NCBI GenBank assembly: GCA_035308025.1
Contig: DATGHL010000031.1
Location: 1 to 64,000, forward strand
Length of the DNA stretch: 64,000 nt
Origin: Candidatus Binataceae bacterium
Lineage (GTDB): Bacteria > Desulfobacterota > Binatia > Binatales > Binataceae
Direction: 5' to 3'
In this document: positions 43,822 through 52,917 of the stretch, in pieces
Layout of the letters: each line of letters opens with the position of its first letter
Position numbering within the stretch: position 1 is the first letter of the stretch
Made by a program: the position numbers and the translations under genes
The notes under the pieces: model-generated
Database searches by the model: none
What the model saw: only the letters and a program-made list of their open reading frames with translations
Told to the model about the DNA's origin: nothing

Positions 43822-44778
43822 GTGGTGGCCCGTCGCGAGAAGCTTCCGATCCTGATTGTTCACGGCGGCGCCGGCGGCCGCGCTGCGCCGGATGACCGCG
43901 CGGGTCGCCGGCGCGCGATGCTTGCCGCGATTGCAGCCGGCGCACGTCTTTTGCGCGACGGCGCTCATGCCCTCGACGCTGTAATCGCCGCGGTCACCAC
44001 GCTCGAGGACGACCCGCTCTTCAATGCCGGCTACGGCTCGTGCCTGACGATCGACGGCCACGTTGAAATGGATGCGGGTGTTGCGGTCGCCGAGTCCGCG
44101 AACCACGAATCAAGAAGTCGCGCCGCTCCCCGCTCAGGCGGCGTGGTGCTGATCAGCCGCATGCGCAATCCGATTCTGCTGGCGCGCGCCGTGATGGAGC
44201 GCACGCCTCATCTGCTCCTCGGCGGCGCAGGCGCCGAGCGTATCGCCCGCTCGGCGGGGCTGCGGCTGTGCAGCCGCGCGTCGCTGATCGCGCCGCAGGC
44301 GCTCGCGCGATGGCGCGCGCGGCGTCACCAAGCCGGCCCCACCGACTCGCACGGCACCGTCGGTGCGGTCGCGCTCGACGTCTCCGGCAATCTCGCCGCC
44401 GCGACTTCTACCGGCGGCGTCGCTGGTAAAGTCCCGGGCCGCATCGGCGACTCCGCGATTCTCGGCGCCGGTCTCTACGCCGATCGCCACGGCGCAGCTT
44501 CCGCCACCGGCAACGGCGAGTCGATTCTGCGCGCCGCGCTCTGCCGCGAGGCGGTCGCGCGACTCGACCGCCGTTCGGCCGCCGAGGTCGCCGCCAACGT
44601 AATCTCGCACATGAGTCGGGACTGCGCCGGCGAGGCCGGCATCATCCTCGTTGACGCTCGCGGACGCTTCGGCACCGCGCATAACGCCGCCGCGATGGAA
44701 ATCGCAACCTTCGATCCCGCGGGCGGAACGCACTATCTGCTCGCGCGGCGCGTCGACAAATCGCGGCGACCCGCATGA
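43822..44778 (+). CDS. iaaA: Isoaspartyl peptidase/L-asparaginase (Ntn-hydrolase)
   Basis: 318 residues with the plant-type asparaginase pattern: ILIVHGGAGG at the start, FNAGYGSCLTIDGHVEMDAGV, and the autocatalytic HGTVGAVALD whose Thr179 becomes the nucleophile after self-cleavage. The ATSTGGVAGKVPGRIGDSAILGAG segment forms the substrate pocket. It hydrolyses beta-aspartyl dipeptides and asparagine, thus recycling damaged proteins. GTG start; the stop overlaps the next gene by 4 bases. Confidence 0.93.
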   Translation: MVARREKLPILIVHGGAGGRAAPDDRAGRRRAMLAAIAAGARLLRDGAHALDAVIAAVTTLEDDPLFNAGYGSCLTIDGHVEMDAGVAVAESANHESRSRAAPRSGGVVLISRMRNPILLARAVMERTPHLLLGGAGAERIARSAGLRLCSRASLIAPQALARWRARRHQAGPTDSHGTVGAVALDVSGNLAAATSTGGVAGKVPGRIGDSAILGAGLYADRHGAASATGNGESILRAALCREAVARLDRRSAAEVAANVISHMSRDCAGEAGIILVDARGRFGTAHNAAAMEIATFDPAGGTHYLLARRVDKSRRPA

Positions 44779-46541
44779 GCCTTCCTCGGGGCGTTCGTCT
44801 CGCCGCACCCTTTCTAATCGCAATTGTCCTGCTCGCCCCGGGCCTCTCAGCGCCCTTTGCCAAGGACGCCGAGCCCCAGTCCGCACAGTGGATCGCCGAC
44901 ATCGTGGATCACGGCCACTGGCTCCTGCCGGTGGATTATTATGGTTTCGTCAATCGCAAGCCGCCGCTGTACTACTGGCTGTCGGCCCTTGCTTCCGATC
45001 TGAGCGGCAAGCCCGTCGACGAGACGCGCGCGCGCCTGGTCTCCCTGATCGCCGGCGCCGCGCTCGCGACGATCGTCTTCGACTGGACCGCTGCGCTGCT
45101 CGGTGCCGCGACCGGATGGCTTGCCTTCGCCTTTCTGCTCGGCAGCTACGGCTTTGCGTCACGCGCGACGACTGCATTGACCGACATGCTGATGACGACG
45201 CTTTTGTTCGCCATCTGGTGCGCAATCTTTCCAGCGCTCGACGATTCTCCGTCGTGGTCAGGCACCCTCGTTGCCGGGGTGCTGCTGGGGCTCGCGATTC
45301 TCACCAAGGGTCCCGTAGTAGTGGTCATTCTGGGCCTCGCGCTCGTGCTTTATCTCCTGATGGTGCGCCGCAATCCGTTCGAGCTTGCGCGGCGCCGATG
45401 GCCTTGGGCGATGCTCGCGCTGGCAGTTGCGATCGCCGCGGCCTGGTACGTTCCGGCGCTGGCGGCCCATCGCGGCAATGAAGTCGCGGCCCTGTTTGTC
45501 AGCGAGAACTTCGGTCATTTTATGCCGTCGAGCATGGGCGGAACCGGCGAGGCCGCACGCCCCTTCTATTACATTGTGATGCGTCTTTGGGGCGGGATGT
45601 TGCCGCTGAGCATTCTGTTTCCGGCGCTCGTGGCCGCCTGCGTGCGCAGCGATTTTGATCCCGCCGCGCGCGCGCCGCTTCGCTTTCAACTCGCGATGGC
45701 GCTCGCGGTCCTGCTCTTGTTCTCCGCCGCCAACGCCAAGCGCGACGACTACATTCTGCCCGCCATCCCGTCGCTCGCGATTCTGCTCGCCGCCCTGTTC
45801 ACCCATTTGCGAACCGACTCGAAGCGGCGCGCAATCACGCGTTGCCTGCGCGATCTCACAACCGTGACGATCGCCGCTGCGATGGCGATCGGAATAATCT
45901 TCGCCATAATCGCGGCTACATCGCTGTTGTCACCGAACGCCGGCGATCACGCATGGCTGACGCGCTTGCAATCCAGCGACGCCTCCTACGCGGCAATTTT
46001 TGTCGCCGGCATCGCCCACTGGAGATGGCCCTTCGTGGCGTTCGAGGCAGCGGTCCTTGCGGGTGCAGTCACGGTGATCGTCGGTCTACAGCGGCGAACC
46101 CCGCTCGTAGCCGGCATCGGGCTGGCGATCACCACCTTAGCCGCTTCGCTTCTCTGGACCGCGGTCGTGCGACCGGCCGAGATGCGCACTCGCAGCCTCG
46201 TCGATTTCGCGCCCGCGGTTCGCATGAGGATCGGCTCGGCGCCTGTCTACGTTGCCTACTTCGATCCCGAGTTTGCCTGGTATTACGGGCGCGAGGCGCC
46301 ACCCCTGCCTCACGCTATCGCCCGCCGCGGCGCGCCCTCACGCGACCCGGTATATCTGGTCGCGCGGCCGCGGGAACTCTTGCGGCTAGCGCCGCAAGTG
46401 CGCGCAAGCTTGCAGGTACTCATGCGGGCAGATCTCTCCGGCGGAGGGGGAACACCCGCGCTCTACGAGATTCCGCAAATCACCGCGCCGCCCGATTTGA
46501 AACCGCCGCGCAAGCGGCTAAGTAATCACTGGGCGAACTAG
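44775..46541 (+). CDS. Family 39-type membrane glycosyltransferase (ArnT/PMT-like)
   Basis: 588 residues with about 11-12 predicted membrane helices. The first periplasmic loop has DAEPQSAQWIADIVDHGHWLLPVDYYG and RKPPLYYWLSALA, the layout of ArnT-like GT-C enzymes whose acidic residue after the first helix is catalytic (here KDAEPQ). Such enzymes use polyprenyl-phosphate sugars to modify lipid A or other envelope glycans. A C-terminal soluble-like region follows. The donor and acceptor are unknown; related putative O-mannosyltransferases share the fold. ATG overlaps the iaaA stop. Confidence 0.85.
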   Translation: MSLPRGVRLAAPFLIAIVLLAPGLSAPFAKDAEPQSAQWIADIVDHGHWLLPVDYYGFVNRKPPLYYWLSALASDLSGKPVDETRARLVSLIAGAALATIVFDWTAALLGAATGWLAFAFLLGSYGFASRATTALTDMLMTTLLFAIWCAIFPALDDSPSWSGTLVAGVLLGLAILTKGPVVVVILGLALVLYLLMVRRNPFELARRRWPWAMLALAVAIAAAWYVPALAAHRGNEVAALFVSENFGHFMPSSMGGTGEAARPFYYIVMRLWGGMLPLSILFPALVAACVRSDFDPAARAPLRFQLAMALAVLLLFSAANAKRDDYILPAIPSLAILLAALFTHLRTDSKRRAITRCLRDLTTVTIAAAMAIGIIFAIIAATSLLSPNAGDHAWLTRLQSSDASYAAIFVAGIAHWRWPFVAFEAAVLAGAVTVIVGLQRRTPLVAGIGLAITTLAASLLWTAVVRPAEMRTRSLVDFAPAVRMRIGSAPVYVAYFDPEFAWYYGREAPPLPHAIARRGAPSRDPVYLVARPRELLRLAPQVRASLQVLMRADLSGGGGTPALYEIPQITAPPDLKPPRKRLSNHWAN

Positions 46542-46556
46542 CGGAGCTATGCGACG

Positions 46557-46788
46557 ATGGCGAAGGGAGGCGAAACCTATCCTGAACGTGCGATCAGCTT
46601 CATCCTGCGGCTAATGGTCTCGCTGATCATCCCGGTTTGGGGACTGATCATGCTTCGTTCTGGGGTTGAAGCACGGCGCGGCTTGGTGGATTGCGTCGGG
46701 CGCCGTCGTGTTTGCAATCGGCGCAATCTACTTCTGCGGCAGCTCGATCATCGCGCCCTTCCTACTAGGCAGCCGCCATCCCAGCTAG
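46557..46788 (+). pseudogene. Small two-helix membrane protein interrupted by a frameshift
   Basis: The first frame (46557 on) reads MAKGGETYPERAISFILRL then a membrane helix and MLRSG. At the GGGG run 46662-46665 the frame must shift by one base (dropping one G) to continue as LKHGAAWWIASGAVVFAIGAIYF and end at the TAG of 46786-46788. The rejoined protein would be about 76 residues with two hydrophobic helices. The unshifted frame after the run runs to 46838 as Arg-rich, non-protein-like sequence. The homopolymer makes either a real mutation or a sequencing error possible. No family recognised. Confidence 0.6.
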
Positions 46789-46849
46789 CGCGGACGCGCC
46801 TTCATCTGGAATTTGCCGATCCTCATAGGCTGGGCTAGTCTGATCTCGG

Positions 46850-47185
46850 ATGCCGATTTACGAGTATGAATGCCTGGCGTGCGGCGCTCTCAGCTCTCAT
46901 ATCGTGATGGGCGCGCGACGCGTTGTGCGCCCCGCCTGCGGCAACTGCGAGTCGAAGCGCACGCGGCGCGTGATGTCCTCCTTCGCGGTGCACGCCACCG
47001 AGACCTCGCGGCTCAACAGCTTCGACACCAGCGCCCCACGCGGTGAGTCCTATTATCGTGACTCTCGCAACGTCGGTCTCTGGGCCAAGAAGCGGGCCAA
47101 AGAAATGGGGGTGGATCTGGGGCCCAAGTTTGACGCCACCGTTGAGAAGGCGCGCAGCGGCAAACTGATCAACGACATGATTTGA
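46850..47185 (+). CDS. FmdB-type zinc-ribbon protein
   Basis: 111 residues beginning MPIYEYECLACG, with zinc ligands C8-x2-C11 and C30-x2-C33. That opening is the FmdB/CxxC_CxxC_SSSS family pattern. The C-terminal tail is charged and unstructured-looking with RDSRNVGLWAKKRAKEMGVDLGPKFDATVEKARSG. The family is named after a formamidase regulator; most members have no known role. It lies 28 bases upstream of another zinc-ribbon gene. Confidence 0.85.
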   Translation: MPIYEYECLACGALSSHIVMGARRVVRPACGNCESKRTRRVMSSFAVHATETSRLNSFDTSAPRGESYYRDSRNVGLWAKKRAKEMGVDLGPKFDATVEKARSGKLINDMI

Positions 47186-47213
47186 GGATTCGCCGGAAGA
47201 CTATGGAACGAAC

Positions 47214-47462
47214 ATGAGCGACGATAAATTTGGCGACAAGTTGCACGATGTCGAAAAAGCCCGCGAGGATCAGTGGGCGCGCGAAGAGGATAAGCGCCTC
47301 CTCGAACGAATGCGTCAAAAAGCGGCGACGCCCACTTGTCCGCAATGTCACACCTTGCTGGTCAGCCGTCAGGAGGGCGCATTCACTATCATGGCCTGCC
47401 AGGACGGCCACGGCGCCTGGCTCGATCACGACGCCCTGCAAGGTCTAATCCATGCACGCTGA
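47214..47462 (+). CDS. TFIIB-like zinc-finger (zf-TFIIB) protein
   Basis: 82 residues. A charged helical N-terminus (about 1-40) precedes a zf-TFIIB knuckle: C42PQC45, then C62 and H66 in the ACQDGHGAWLD box, where most members have CxxCGGxWLD. The histidine substitutes for the last cysteine. Function unknown; related proteins are small cytoplasmic zinc binders. It is the last gene before the nuo operon. Confidence 0.8.
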   Translation: MSDDKFGDKLHDVEKAREDQWAREEDKRLLERMRQKAATPTCPQCHTLLVSRQEGAFTIMACQDGHGAWLDHDALQGLIHAR

Positions 47463-47508
47463 CCGCAGTCGCCTCTAGGTTCCGCGTGACTCGTGTGAGT
47501 ACTAACTG

Positions 47509-47895
47509 ATGTATTTCGACTATGGCGTGGTGCTCGCTCTGACGATCGTCGGGTTTGCCTTAATGGCGGCGATGATCGGCCTGCAAAAGCTGCTCGCCCC
47601 CAGCAACCCGTTCGCGCGCAAGCTGATGCCGTATGAATGCGGCGAGCCGCCCACCGGTAATGCCTGGATTAACTTCAACGTCCGCTTCTACCTCATCGCG
47701 CTGGTCTTCGTAATCTTCGAGGTCGAGGTCGCTTTCATCTATCCCGTCGCTGCTGTCTACCTCGACTGGGTGCGGCACGGCCAGCGGCTTTTCGCACTCG
47801 GCGAGATAATGATCTTTCTTTTGATCCTCTTCGTCGGTCTCATTTACGTCTGGGTCAAGCGGGATCTGGAATGGGTAAAGCAAGTTCCGGACTGA
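47509..47895 (+). CDS. nuoA: NADH-quinone oxidoreductase subunit A
   Basis: 128 residues, three membrane helices, with YECGEPPTGNAWINFNVRFYLIAL and VFVIFEVEVAFIYPVA, the NuoA core loop and second-helix acidic pair. It belongs to the membrane arm of complex I and packs near the quinone site. It is the first gene of an uninterrupted 11-gene operon that runs to 57995. Compare the distinct NuoA at 28625-28993. Confidence 0.96.
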   Translation: MYFDYGVVLALTIVGFALMAAMIGLQKLLAPSNPFARKLMPYECGEPPTGNAWINFNVRFYLIALVFVIFEVEVAFIYPVAAVYLDWVRHGQRLFALGEIMIFLLILFVGLIYVWVKRDLEWVKQVPD

Positions 47896-47919
47896 GGCAC
47901 AGCCCAGGAGACAACATCA

Positions 47920-48426
47920 ATGCCGTTGCTTAATACACTGCCCGATTATGTATTGACTACCAAGACTGACGAGCTAATCAACTGGATGCGCAAATCCAGC
48001 CTCTGGTACATGCTCTTTGGGCTCGCCTGTTGCGCGATCGAATTGATGCAAACCGGGGGGCCCCGTTCGGATATCGAACGCTTCGGCGCGACCCCGCGTG
48101 CCTCTGCGCGCCAGTCCGATCTGATGATCATCGCGGGCACCCTGACGCTCAAGATGGCCCTGCGCACCCGCCTGCTCTACGATCAGATGCCCGATCCCAA
48201 ATACATCATCTCGATGGGTAGCTGCTCGAATTGCGGCGGCCTGTTTCAGCTCGCCTACTCGGTCTGCGACGGCGTCGATAAAGTCTTACCCGTCGATGTT
48301 TACGTCCCCGGATGCCCGCCGCGTCCGGAAGCGCTGACGGAGGGTCTCCTCAAGCTCCAGGAGAAGATCATGACCGAGCGCTGGCTGGCGCGCGAAAGTA
48401 AACCGGTCCTTGTCGCGCAGGCTTGA
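47920..48426 (+). CDS. nuoB: NADH-quinone oxidoreductase subunit B
   Basis: 168 residues. Ligands of the last iron-sulfur cluster N2 are present: the CC pair in [12 protein letters not shown] in MGSCSNCGG, and C in [11 protein letters not shown]. NuoB passes electrons from N2 to quinone. A CCAGGAG ribosome site precedes ATG 47920. The extended C-terminus is short and charged. Confidence 0.96.
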   Translation: MPLLNTLPDYVLTTKTDELINWMRKSSLWYMLFGLACCAIELMQTGGPRSDIERFGATPRASARQSDLMIIAGTLTLKMALRTRLLYDQMPDPKYIISMGSCSNCGGLFQLAYSVCDGVDKVLPVDVYVPGCPPRPEALTEGLLKLQEKIMTERWLARESKPVLVAQA

Positions 48427-48446
48427 TAACGCACGATTGGTAGCGC

Positions 48447-48977
48447 ATGTTGGAACCGCTCAAAATCCTTGCGCTCGTTGGCGAACGTTTTCCCGGCAAG
48501 CTGCTCGAGGTCGTTGAAGGTAAGTTCGACCCGTTCGCCGTCGTCGAACCCGCCGCGATCGTCGAAATCGCACGATTTCTGCACGACGACCCGGTCTGCG
48601 CGATGGATTGCCTCAGTAATGAGACCGGAGTCGATTACAAGGATCGGATCGAGGTTGTCTATCATCTGTTCTCGTATACCCATCGGCACGGTTGTGTTAT
48701 GAAGGTCAAATTGCCGCGCGAGAATCCCGCCGTTGCGACGGTTGAGGAAGTCTGGCGCGCCGCCAACTGGATGGAGCGCGAAATCTACGATCTGCTCGGC
48801 GTCACCTTCGACGGCCATAGCGATCTGCGCCGCATCCTGATGCCCGAGGATTGGCCCGGCTATCCGCTGCGCAAGGACTTCGTTGAGCCCGCCGAATATC
48901 ATGGTATTTCGACCGTGCGCGAAAGTCCGATTATCCGGCTTGACCAGCAGAAAAAAATCGGCGGTCACGCCGCTTAG
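48447..48977 (+). CDS. nuoC: NADH-quinone oxidoreductase subunit C
   Basis: 176 residues of the 30-kDa subunit: [23 protein letters not shown], and the signature [38 protein letters not shown]. It is separate from NuoD, unlike the fused NuoCD of enterobacteria. It helps hold the N2/quinone module. Confidence 0.95.
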   Translation: MLEPLKILALVGERFPGKLLEVVEGKFDPFAVVEPAAIVEIARFLHDDPVCAMDCLSNETGVDYKDRIEVVYHLFSYTHRHGCVMKVKLPRENPAVATVEEVWRAANWMEREIYDLLGVTFDGHSDLRRILMPEDWPGYPLRKDFVEPAEYHGISTVRESPIIRLDQQKKIGGHAA

Positions 48978-49021
48978 TAACTGAAGTAGGTATTAGCTAT
49001 AGAGTAATCGCTCGAACCATT

Positions 49022-50140
49022 ATGTCTGCCTTTCACACTGAGGAAATGACTCTCAACATGGGTCCGCAGCACCCGTCGACGCACGGCGTGTTGCGCTTCG
49101 TGATCAAGGCCGATGGCGAGGTCATGCGCGAGGCGATCCCGGATGTCGGCTATCTCCATCGGTCGATCGAGAAAATCGCCGAGAAAGTCGGCTATCACGG
49201 CTTCATGCCCTACACCGACCGCGTAGATTATGTTTGCGCGATGTTTACCAATCAGGGTTGGGCGATGGCCTGCGAGAAGCTCGCCAACGTCACCGTGCCG
49301 CGGCGCGGCGAGTATTGCCGCGTCGTCGCCGCCGAGTTCAATCGCCTCGCTTCGCATCTGTTGACCGTCGGCCTGATGGGCATGGACATCGGCGCAATGA
49401 CGCCGTTTCTGCACGCCCTGCGCGAGCGCGAAATGATCAACGATCTCATCGAGGAACTCTGCGGCGCTCGTCTCACTTTCAACTATATGCGTATCGGCGG
49501 AGTCGCCTGGGACCTTCCCCCCGGATGGCGCGAGAAGGCGCTCGCCTACCTCGATCATCTCGCTCCGATCCTCGACGAATTCAACTCGCTCTTCTCCTAC
49601 AACAAAATCTGTATCGAGCGCCTCGCGAATGTCGCCCCGATCAGCGCCGCCGACGCAATCAATTACAATCTGGTCGGTCCTAATCTCCGCGCCTCCGGCG
49701 TCAACTGGGATGTGCGCCGCGATCTTCCCTACTCAGTCTATTCCGAACTTGAGTTCGAGGTGCCTCTAGGCGCCGGCGAGTGGGGTAGTCAGGGCGACGC
49801 CATGGATCGCTACATGATGCGTATTCGCGAAATGGTGCAGTCGTCGCGAATCCTGCGCCAGGCCCTCGCCCAGATGCCCGACGGTCCTGTGCTCGGCAAG
49901 GTGGTGCGCAATTTCAAACCCGCGGCCGGCGAGTGTCAGGTACGGGTCGAAAGCGCGCGCGGCGATCAGGGCTGGTATGTCGTCAGCGACGGCACCGCCT
50001 TTCCGCAGCGCGTGCATGTGCGCACCGGCTCTTTCGCCGCGATGGGCATGATTCAAAAACTCAGTCGCGGCCTGATGATCGCCGACTTGGTCGTTCTCAT
50101 CGCCAGCCTCGACGTCATCGCGCCGGAAATCGATCGCTGA
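49022..50140 (+). CDS. nuoD: NADH-quinone oxidoreductase subunit D
   Basis: 372 residues, 49-kDa subunit. [12 protein letters not shown] at the start carries the quinone-site His; [22 protein letters not shown] and the end [15 protein letters not shown] are conserved. It builds the quinone cavity with NuoB. Only three bases separate its stop from nuoH, so nuoE, nuoF and nuoG, usually found here, are absent. Confidence 0.96.
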   Translation: MSAFHTEEMTLNMGPQHPSTHGVLRFVIKADGEVMREAIPDVGYLHRSIEKIAEKVGYHGFMPYTDRVDYVCAMFTNQGWAMACEKLANVTVPRRGEYCRVVAAEFNRLASHLLTVGLMGMDIGAMTPFLHALREREMINDLIEELCGARLTFNYMRIGGVAWDLPPGWREKALAYLDHLAPILDEFNSLFSYNKICIERLANVAPISAADAINYNLVGPNLRASGVNWDVRRDLPYSVYSELEFEVPLGAGEWGSQGDAMDRYMMRIREMVQSSRILRQALAQMPDGPVLGKVVRNFKPAAGECQVRVESARGDQGWYVVSDGTAFPQRVHVRTGSFAAMGMIQKLSRGLMIADLVVLIASLDVIAPEIDR

Positions 50141-50143
50141 CCT

Positions 50144-51334
50144 ATGCAACTCTGGCTCGATAGTTTAATCGCGCACGGTGTTTTTGGGCCGCACCCCTCG
50201 CACGAGTGGGTATATACTATCGCGATCACGATCGCCTGCGCGCTAGTTCTGATGCTCGTCGCGCTGCCATTCGCCTCCATTGTCACCTGGGTGGAGCGTC
50301 GCGTGTGGGCGCGCATCCAGTCGCGTATCGGCCCTAATCGAGTCGGGCCCAACGGCTTCCTGCAATGGCTCGCCGACGGCGTCAAGCACGTCTGCAAGGA
50401 GGATTTGATTCCCTCCGAGGCCGACGCCCGCCTCTTCAAACTCGCGCCCTATCTGGTCGTTCTCGCCTTCATTCTACCCTGGGCGGTGATGCCCTTTTCC
50501 TCCGGACTGATTTTGGCGGATCTCAATATCGGTATTCTTTATATTACTGCGGTCCCAGCCCTGACGGTTGTCGGCATCCTCATGGGCGGATGGGCGTCGA
50601 ATAATAAGTGGTCGCTGATAGGTGGAATCCGTTCTGCCGCTCAAATCATCAGTTACGAGATTCCGGCAGGACTCTCAATCTTTCCGATCGTTCTGATGAC
50701 CGGCACGCTTTCGATGCAAGGTATTATTCGCGCCCAAGGCTGGGCACCTGATCGATGGTTCATCTTTGCCAATCCCTTTTGTTTTGTCGCCGCCTTTATC
50801 ATGTTCATCTCAAGCCTCGCCGAGAACAACCGCACGCCCTTCGATCTTCCGGAGGCCGAATCTGAACTCGTCGCCGGCTTCGCGACTGAGTATTCGAGCA
50901 TGCGCTATTTGTTCTTCTTTATGGCCGAATGGGGCAATATGTTCATCGCCGCTGCGATCGTCGTGACGCTGTTTCTCGGCGGCTGGCAATTTCCCCTGCT
51001 TACCCGCAGCGCCGTCGTCATGAACGCGCTCCAGTTCGTTGCCTTTATGGTCAAGTGTCTTTTTCTGGTGCTCGTCTCGATGTGGGTTCGGGGCACCCTC
51101 CCGCGTGTGCGCATCGATCAGATGATGTCTCTTTGCTGGAAGTACTTCGTGCCGATCTCCTTTATCAACCTGATTGGCACCGCCGTCTGGGTAGCGATCT
51201 TCCCCGACGGCAACGCGATTGTGCGCTGGGGCATGTTGGCTTTCGGGGTCGCGATTGCGGTTCTGTTTGCCTCGCGCGTAATCACCTTCACCCGGCGCTC
51301 CGGCATGGAACTCTATCTGCGCCCGACTATCTGA
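50144..51334 (+). CDS. nuoH: NADH-quinone oxidoreductase subunit H
   Basis: 396 residues with about eight helices. WVERRVWARIQSRIGPNRVGPNGFLQ on the first cytoplasmic loop and LAENNRTPFDLPEAESELVAGF on the third are the NuoH signatures that shape the quinone tunnel. It is longer than many homologues, with a Pro/His-containing N-terminus of about 25 residues. Starts three bases after nuoD. Confidence 0.96.
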   Translation: MQLWLDSLIAHGVFGPHPSHEWVYTIAITIACALVLMLVALPFASIVTWVERRVWARIQSRIGPNRVGPNGFLQWLADGVKHVCKEDLIPSEADARLFKLAPYLVVLAFILPWAVMPFSSGLILADLNIGILYITAVPALTVVGILMGGWASNNKWSLIGGIRSAAQIISYEIPAGLSIFPIVLMTGTLSMQGIIRAQGWAPDRWFIFANPFCFVAAFIMFISSLAENNRTPFDLPEAESELVAGFATEYSSMRYLFFFMAEWGNMFIAAAIVVTLFLGGWQFPLLTRSAVVMNALQFVAFMVKCLFLVLVSMWVRGTLPRVRIDQMMSLCWKYFVPISFINLIGTAVWVAIFPDGNAIVRWGMLAFGVAIAVLFASRVITFTRRSGMELYLRPTI

Positions 51335-51346
51335 GGCGAGCGAACG

Positions 51347-51955
51347 ATGGCCGTGGCCAATAGCTATTTCAGAAATATCAAAGATGCTGTCGTCAGCATT
51401 TTCGACGGTATGGCCGTGACTGCTTCGCATCTCATCCGCCGTCCCTTCACGATTCAGTATCCCGATCGCATGCCGGTGCGCGTGCAGGATACGCTGCCCT
51501 TCCGCTACCGCGGCATCCTCGATGTCGATCTCGAAATCTGCACGGGCTGCCTTGCTTGTGATCGCGCCTGTCCGATCAATTGCATCGCGATGGCGATCGA
51601 GAAGAACGCGCAGACCCGCGAAATTGTCATCTCGCAGTTCGATATCGATATGGCGAAATGCATGTACTGCGGGTTGTGCAGTGAGCCGTGCCCCACCGGC
51701 GCCATTCATCACACTACCGAGTTTGAGGGCGCTGACTACTCGCTCGAAAGCCTGATTCGGCGCTTCATTGTCGAGCCCGTCGTCGCTTACAAGCCCAAGA
51801 AAGGCCCTGAACCTGATGAGGATGTTGCGAAGCTCCTCGGACGCGGAATGAAATACGTGGACGAATGGGCGCAGCCGGGCAGTGACAAAGCACCCGCCGC
51901 GGCGCCGAAGCCGGCCCCTGCGACCTCCCCGGCGTCAAACGAAAAGGTCCCATAG
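51347..51955 (+). CDS. nuoI: NADH-quinone oxidoreductase subunit I
   Basis: 202 residues. Two 4Fe-4S motifs, C65-C68-C71-C75 and C105-C108-C111-C115, hold clusters N6a and N6b, normally the link between NuoG and NuoB. With no NuoG here, these would be the first clusters of the complex or a docking site for another donor. The tail of about 50 residues is rich in Ala, Pro and Lys. Confidence 0.96.
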   Translation: MAVANSYFRNIKDAVVSIFDGMAVTASHLIRRPFTIQYPDRMPVRVQDTLPFRYRGILDVDLEICTGCLACDRACPINCIAMAIEKNAQTREIVISQFDIDMAKCMYCGLCSEPCPTGAIHHTTEFEGADYSLESLIRRFIVEPVVAYKPKKGPEPDEDVAKLLGRGMKYVDEWAQPGSDKAPAAAPKPAPATSPASNEKVP

Positions 51956-52449
51956 TGGCGCTCGCGATCTTCTACGGACTCGCCGCGCTGAGCATTTTAT
52001 CCGCGATCATCACCGCGTTCTCGCGCAACATTGTCTATTCTGCTTTCGCCCTGTTCGGCGCCTTGGCCGGCGTCGCTGGTATCTACGCGTTGCTCGGCGC
52101 TGACTTTCTTTTCATCATTCAGGTGTTTATATACATCGGCGGAATACTCGTTGTAACCATTTTCGCCGTGATGCTCACGCAGGGGGTGGCCGACGTCAAC
52201 GTTTCGAATCGCGCTGTCGGCGTCGCGCCTGCCCTGGCAATTATGCTGGTCGCCGGCGCCGTGATGTTCTACGCGCTGCAGCAAACGAAGTGGATCGTCG
52301 GGCCTGCTGCGCCCCCGCTCCCGACGACATATGGCATCGGCAACGCTTTCTTGAGTGGATATATCCTGCCGTTCGAAATCGCTTCAATCGTTCTGCTCGC
52401 CGCGCTCGTCGGCGCGATCGTGATCTCACGCCAGGAGACCCGCTCTTAG
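51955..52449 (+). CDS. nuoJ: NADH-quinone oxidoreductase subunit J
   Basis: 164 residues with five helices. The first helix leads to SALSII-like FALFGALAGVAGIYALLGADFLFIIQVFIYIGGILVVTIFAVML, the ND6 core including the pi-bulge region. GTG 51955 shares a base with the nuoI stop (TAGTG), so translation is coupled. It is part of the proton pathway. Confidence 0.94.
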   Translation: MALAIFYGLAALSILSAIITAFSRNIVYSAFALFGALAGVAGIYALLGADFLFIIQVFIYIGGILVVTIFAVMLTQGVADVNVSNRAVGVAPALAIMLVAGAVMFYALQQTKWIVGPAAPPLPTTYGIGNAFLSGYILPFEIASIVLLAALVGAIVISRQETRS

Positions 52450-52466
52450 AACAAGTCGAGCCAAAA

Positions 52467-52787
52467 ATGCCACCATCGCTGACCCTCGATCACTTCCTCG
52501 TGTTCGGCCTAATGCTCTTTCTGCTCGGCTGCTTTTGTGTGCTCACTCGCCGTAATGCGATTGGAATTCTTCTCGGCATCGAGCTGATATTGAATGCCGC
52601 CAACATCAATTACGTCGCTTTCGCCGCCTACGGTGGCGGTGGCGCAAGGTACGACGGCCAGGTGTTCGCAATCTTCGTGATTATGCTGGCCGCCGCCGAG
52701 GCCGTCATCGGTCTCGCCATAGTTCTGGCTATCTACAATAACCTGAGGACTATCGACGTTGGCGCGTCCGCTACCTTGGGCGGATAA
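52467..52787 (+). CDS. nuoK: NADH-quinone oxidoreductase subunit K
   Basis: From ATG 52467 the product is 106 residues, the standard NuoK size, with three helices: LTRRNAIGILLGIELILNAANINYVAF carries the conserved glutamate of helix II, and FVIMLAAAEAVIGLAIVLAIY carries the second. The same frame is open back to 52290 but only as antisense/out-of-frame overlap with nuoJ. A 130-base gap without a gene follows before nuoL. Confidence 0.95.
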   Translation: MPPSLTLDHFLVFGLMLFLLGCFCVLTRRNAIGILLGIELILNAANINYVAFAAYGGGGARYDGQVFAIFVIMLAAAEAVIGLAIVLAIYNNLRTIDVGASATLGG

Positions 52788-52917
52788 TGCGAACGGGGTT
52801 GTGGACTCCTCGCCGCACCCGCCTCTATTCCGATCGTTTGCGTGTTCGTCGTTTTCTGCGTATATGCGAGCGTCGTGCAGGTAATCCTGGCGCCTTGCGA
52901 GAGCTGCCTGATCGGAA

